A DNA stretch of 9,413 bases. It comes from Candidatus Poribacteria bacterium. GTDB taxonomy: Bacteria; Poribacteria; WGA-4E; WGA-3G. The notes under the pieces are model-generated. The model saw only the letters and a list, made by a program, of their open reading frames with translations. It was not told where the DNA came from and did no database searches. The translations under genes and the position numbers were made by a program. Of this stretch, positions 7,101 to 9,413 are shown in pieces (the first letter of the stretch is position 1; every line of letters begins with the position of its first letter). Where the stretch lies: contig RKRO01000351.1 of assembly GCA_007571355.1 (NCBI GenBank), positions 1 through 9,413 on the forward strand. The letters run 5' to 3'.

Positions 7101-7279
7101 ACCTACCCCCATTTTTTAGGGGAGCCTTGTGTTAACAGGTATTTGATTGAAAATGTAGGAGAAAGTCAGCACTTCGGTGTAGTGGCGATACACGCTTTGG
7201 CATTATAGATGTGATGTTTTCATATCTATAAATGCCCGAATACCTTTACTTTATATTTCAGAAAAAAATGGGGGTAAGT
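7101..7279. mobile_element. Possible non-coding MITE-like element with 17-bp terminal inverted repeats
   Basis: The left end, positions 7101-7117, contains TACCCCCATTTTTT (7104-7117). The right end, 7263-7279, contains its exact reverse complement AAAAAATGGGGGTA (7263-7276). Adding the outer bases gives 17 bp with one mismatch. The 145-bp interior has no coding capacity. The left arm can also form a local CCCC/GGGG hairpin (7107-7122). I found no clear target-site duplication, so the element class is uncertain; a large cruciform or long-range RNA hairpin is the alternative reading. Confidence 0.4.
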
Positions 7280-7319
7280 CAGAAATTTAGCCAATGAAAA
7301 AATCAGAATATTTTTTTTA

Positions 7320-7349
7320 TTGACACTGTTTTAAGACTTAGGTTAGACT
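7320..7349 (+). promoter_or_regulatory. Probable sigma70-type promoter of the WD40 gene
   Basis: TTGACA (7320-7325, 6 of 6) is followed after 18 bases by TAGACT (7344-7349, 4 of 6). An A/T-rich stretch with six As and T8 (7296-7318) sits directly upstream, as in UP elements. Start of transcription near 7356 would leave a leader of about 110 bases before the ATG at 7468. TACAAT (7351-7356) is a better -10 word but has no -35 at usable spacing. Confidence 0.5.
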
Positions 7350-7385
7350 TTACAATAATTGAATGCGGATGAGATAAGAGGATAT

Positions 7386-7413
7386 AGTAGCGAGGTTTCC
7401 GAACCCCGCTACT
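7386..7413 (+). promoter_or_regulatory. Strong hairpin in the WD40 gene leader
   Basis: AGTAGCG (7386-7392) pairs with CGCTACT (7407-7413), and after one A-C mismatch GGTT (7394-7397) pairs with AACC (7402-7405) around the loop TCCG. The stem is 11 pairs plus one mismatch, compact and GC-rich. It is not followed by a U-run, so it is not a normal terminator. It may be a leader structure or a dispersed palindrome that happened to land here. Confidence 0.6.
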
Positions 7414-7429
7414 GTCCAGGGAGTTGTAA

Positions 7430-7444
7430 GTTTTACGATAAAAC
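7430..7444 (+). promoter_or_regulatory. Second small hairpin in the WD40 gene leader
   Basis: GTTTTA (7430-7435), CGA, TAAAAC (7439-7444) is a perfect 6-bp stem with a 3-base loop, ending 9 bases before the AAAGGA ribosome site. The half-word GTTTTACGATA also occurs at 4237-4247 before the end of the VWA gene, which may be coincidence. Confidence 0.4.
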
Positions 7445-7467
7445 CTGTGCCAGAAAGGAAAATACAA

Positions 7468-9413
7468 ATGAATCAGAGAAAACCCATTCAGAAAACCGTG
7501 CTTTTAACTTTTCTAACGTTCCTTGTGTTCTCAACGATGCCCGTGCCAAACACCGCCGCACAATATCCTGCGTATACCCAATTGCGTTTACCCGAAGGTG
7601 CGAAAGCCCGTCTCGGTAAGGGAGCTATTCGGGAAATCGCTTATTCGTCAGATGGCACGCGGTTAGCCGTAGCAACTCATATCGGTATATGGCTCTATGA
7701 CGCACAGACAGGCGAAGAACTTGACCTACTCATCGGGCATCCGCATGCTGTCTTAGCATTCAGTCCGTGGGTCGAGAGTGTAGCATTCAGTCCGGATGGC
7801 ACCACCCTTGCAAGTAGCCGTACGGATGCCACCGTCCGTCTGTGGGACGTAGCGACTGGAGACATCATCAGAACCTTCTCCTCGGGTTCTACGTCTGGCT
7901 CTTATAGCATCTCGTTCAGTCCAGACGGCACCACACTCGCAATTGGAATAAGTACTTCCGTTCAGCTGCGGGACGTAGCGACTGGAGACATCATCAGAAC
8001 CCTCTATTCAGGGCTTATCGGTACTAGTTCCGCTGATGTAGCGTTCAGTCCGGATGGCAAAATACTCGCAAGTGTTGCTCACGGTGGTGGGGGTTTTACT
8101 CCGGTTGAGACGGCCATCGTTATATGGGACTTAGAGACTGGACTTAGGCGAAAGATCACCCATTCTACGGGCTTGGATACTAACGTAGCGTTCAGTCCGG
8201 ACGGCACCATAATCGCAAGTGGCACTGGTAACGGAAGCTTGATTACTATGTGGAATGTAGCGACTTTAGACATCATCAGAACCCTCGATGAGGGTGTGGA
8301 TTACAGCGTAGCGTTCAGTCCGGACGGCACCATAATCGCAAGTGGCGGTGGTAGCGGCAACATCTGTATGTGGGACGCAAAGACTGGAACCCTCCTCAGA
8401 AAGTTCAAAGGGGATACGAGTTCGCACTCCATAGCGTTCAGTCCGGACGGCACCACCCTCACAAGTGGCGGTTTCCATAGTACCATCCGTATGTGGGACG
8501 TAGCGACTGGAAACCACATTAGAACGCTTGAAGGGCATACGGTTGGGGTCAAGAGCGTGGCGTTCAGTCCGGATGGCACCACAATCGCAATTGCGGGTGG
8601 TGGTAAAATCTATTTGCGGGACGTATCGACTGGAACCCACATCAGAACCCTCATCGGGCATCGTGTGAGTTATGTTAATAACATAGCGTTCAGTCCGGAT
8701 GGTACTATAATCGCAAGTAGTGATGGTTCTAACGTCCATTTGCGGGACGTAGCGACTGGAACCCTCCTCAGAACCCTCACGGGGCAGAGGGGTAGTGTCT
8801 ATAGCGTGGCGTTTAGTCCGGATGGCACCACAATCGCAAGTGGTAGTGGTGACGAAATCTATTTGTGGGATGTATCGACTGGAACCCTCCTCAGAACCCT
8901 CCCGCAGCAGACGGATGTCTATAGCATCTCGTTCAGTCCGGATAGCACTGCCCTCGCAATTCGGAATTCGAATGACAAGACCGTCCGTGTGTGGGATGTG
9001 GCGACTGGAGACCTGCTCAGAACCCTCACGCAGCAGACGAATGTCGGTAGCGTGGCGTTTAGTTCGGATGGCACCACACTCGCAAGTAGTGGTGGCGGCA
9101 AAATCTATTTGTGGGACGTATCGACTGGAGACCTGCTCAGAACCCTCACGGGGGAGGGATATTCGGTAGCGTTCAGTCCGGATGGCAAAACCCTCGCAAG
9201 TCATGATGGTGACGAAATCTATTTGTGGGACGTATCGACTGGAGACCTGCTCAGAACCCTCACGGGGCATGTGGATCATATTATTAGCCTAGCGTTCAGT
9301 CCGGATGGCAAAACCCTCGCAAGTGGCAGCGGGGATAATGACAAGACCATCCGTTTGTGGGACATAGCAACTGGAACCCTCATCCGCACGCTTGAAGGAC
9401 ATAGCGGGGATGT
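7468..9413 (+). CDS. Exported WD40-repeat protein with at least 14 blades (3' end outside window)
   Basis: The frame is open from ATG 7468 to the right edge: 648 codons plus two bases, no stop. AAAGGA (7454-7459) lies 8 bases before the ATG. Residues 1-32 form a signal peptide: basic MNQRKPIQK, a hydrophobic core VLLTFLTFLVF, and a likely cut near NTAAQ. Fourteen WD40 units follow, with the SVAFSPDG aromatic at residues 59, 107, 150, 193, 242, 283, 324, 366, 408, 449, 489, 531, 569 and 610 (spacing 38-49). Most carry AFSPDGTTLASG, LWDVATG and IRTL. Fourteen units fit two seven-bladed propellers, but the protein continues. Arg replaces Trp of the WD pair in blades 3, 8 and 9. Propellers are usually protein-interaction platforms; a periplasmic or surface location follows from the signal peptide. 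No catalytic domain is visible. Such repeat proteins are abundant in sponge-associated Poribacteria. Confidence 0.93.
   Translation, partial: MNQRKPIQKTVLLTFLTFLVFSTMPVPNTAAQYPAYTQLRLPEGAKARLGKGAIREIAYSSDGTRLAVATHIGIWLYDAQTGEELDLLIGHPHAVLAFSPWVESVAFSPDGTTLASSRTDATVRLWDVATGDIIRTFSSGSTSGSYSISFSPDGTTLAIGISTSVQLRDVATGDIIRTLYSGLIGTSSADVAFSPDGKILASVAHGGGGFTPVETAIVIWDLETGLRRKITHSTGLDTNVAFSPDGTIIASGTGNGSLITMWNVATLDIIRTLDEGVDYSVAFSPDGTIIASGGGSGNICMWDAKTGTLLRKFKGDTSSHSIAFSPDGTTLTSGGFHSTIRMWDVATGNHIRTLEGHTVGVKSVAFSPDGTTIAIAGGGKIYLRDVSTGTHIRTLIGHRVSYVNNIAFSPDGTIIASSDGSNVHLRDVATGTLLRTLTGQRGSVYSVAFSPDGTTIASGSGDEIYLWDVSTGTLLRTLPQQTDVYSISFSPDSTALAIRNSNDKTVRVWDVATGDLLRTLTQQTNVGSVAFSSDGTTLASSGGGKIYLWDVSTGDLLRTLTGEGYSVAFSPDGKTLASHDGDEIYLWDVSTGDLLRTLTGHVDHIISLAFSPDGKTLASGSGDNDKTIRLWDIATGTLIRTLEGHSGD
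7781..9413 (+). repeat. Tandem DNA repeat array encoding the WD40 blades
   Basis: Units of 114-147 bp, all multiples of three, repeat with high nucleotide identity, centred on GCGTTCAGTCCGGATGGCAC and GTAGCGACTGGA. The longest exact match I traced is 53 bp (9101-9153 and 9215-9267, 114 bp apart). Identity at synonymous positions points to recent duplication or gene conversion between units. The array becomes more uniform towards the right. Confidence 0.85.

Larger units (their letters stand above)
6844..7467. other. 624-bp intergenic region between divergent VWA and WD40 genes
   Basis: I see no plausible gene on either strand; the region is AT-rich with many in-frame stops. It carries the VWA promoter at the left, a small inverted repeat (6939-6952), a segment bounded by 17-bp inverted repeats (7101-7279), an A/T tract with T8 (7311-7318), a plus-strand promoter (7320-7349) and two hairpins in the presumed WD40 leader. 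The part from 6953 to 7100 holds nothing I can name. Confidence 0.75.

Noticed and set aside
7359..7619. 86-codon plus-strand frame overlapping the WD40 gene start
   Set aside because: It overlaps the hairpin leader and the signal peptide coding in another frame, and its protein has no recognisable features.
8795..9169. Plus-strand 124-codon frame inside the WD40 gene
   Set aside because: It is an out-of-frame reading of the same repeats (MSIAWRLVRMAPQS units) and has no independent start signal.
8266..9279. Long open frame (337 codons) on the minus strand opposite the WD40 array
   Set aside because: Its periodic REGSEQVSSRYVPQIDF-like repeats are the mirror of the WD40 codon pattern; the plus-strand frame has a signal peptide, ribosome site and a known fold.
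7781..9413. CRISPR array
   Set aside because: The repeats are 114-147 bp, in frame, and encode WD40 blades; the parts between conserved words are coding, not unique spacers.

Overview
The window looks like a stretch of a Candidatus Poribacteria-type (or related Planctomycetes-like) environmental genome. The basis is gene content: a DUF6785/DUF6784-type membrane protein, an enolase-superfamily sugar-acid dehydratase, a PhyH-type dioxygenase, a double von Willebrand factor A (VWA) membrane protein and an exported many-bladed WD40 protein, with balanced base composition and palindrome-rich spacers. This is an inference from gene families; there is no phylogenetic marker in the window.

Left part (1-2223, + strand): the C-terminal half of a polytopic membrane protein enters from the left edge. 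It is followed after 62 bp by an L-rhamnonate dehydratase-like enzyme of the mandelate racemase/enolase superfamily with all metal ligands and the His/Asp dyad in place. The two probably share a transcript and a role in sugar or sugar-acid use.

Middle (2218-6843, - strand): three genes read leftward. A double-VWA membrane protein with a glutamine-amidotransferase-like domain (860 aa) comes first and has a strong sigma70-like promoter. A 287-bp spacer with several inverted and direct repeats follows. Then come a 276-aa phytanoyl-CoA dioxygenase-family protein and an unrecognised 267-aa protein. The last one ends convergently with the dehydratase, and the two stop codons are interlocked.

Right part (6844-9413): a 624-bp intergenic region separates the divergent VWA and WD40 genes. 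It carries a 179-bp segment bounded by near-perfect 17-bp inverted repeats, a TTGACA promoter behind an A/T tract, and two hairpins in the presumed leader of the WD40 gene. That gene has a signal peptide and at least 14 WD40 blades, runs off the right edge without a stop, and has strikingly homogeneous repeat DNA.

I found no RNA gene, CRISPR array, transposase or integrase. Nothing is convincingly a new biological system. The best leads are the inverted-repeat element upstream of the WD40 gene, its structured leader, and the actively homogenised WD40 repeats.
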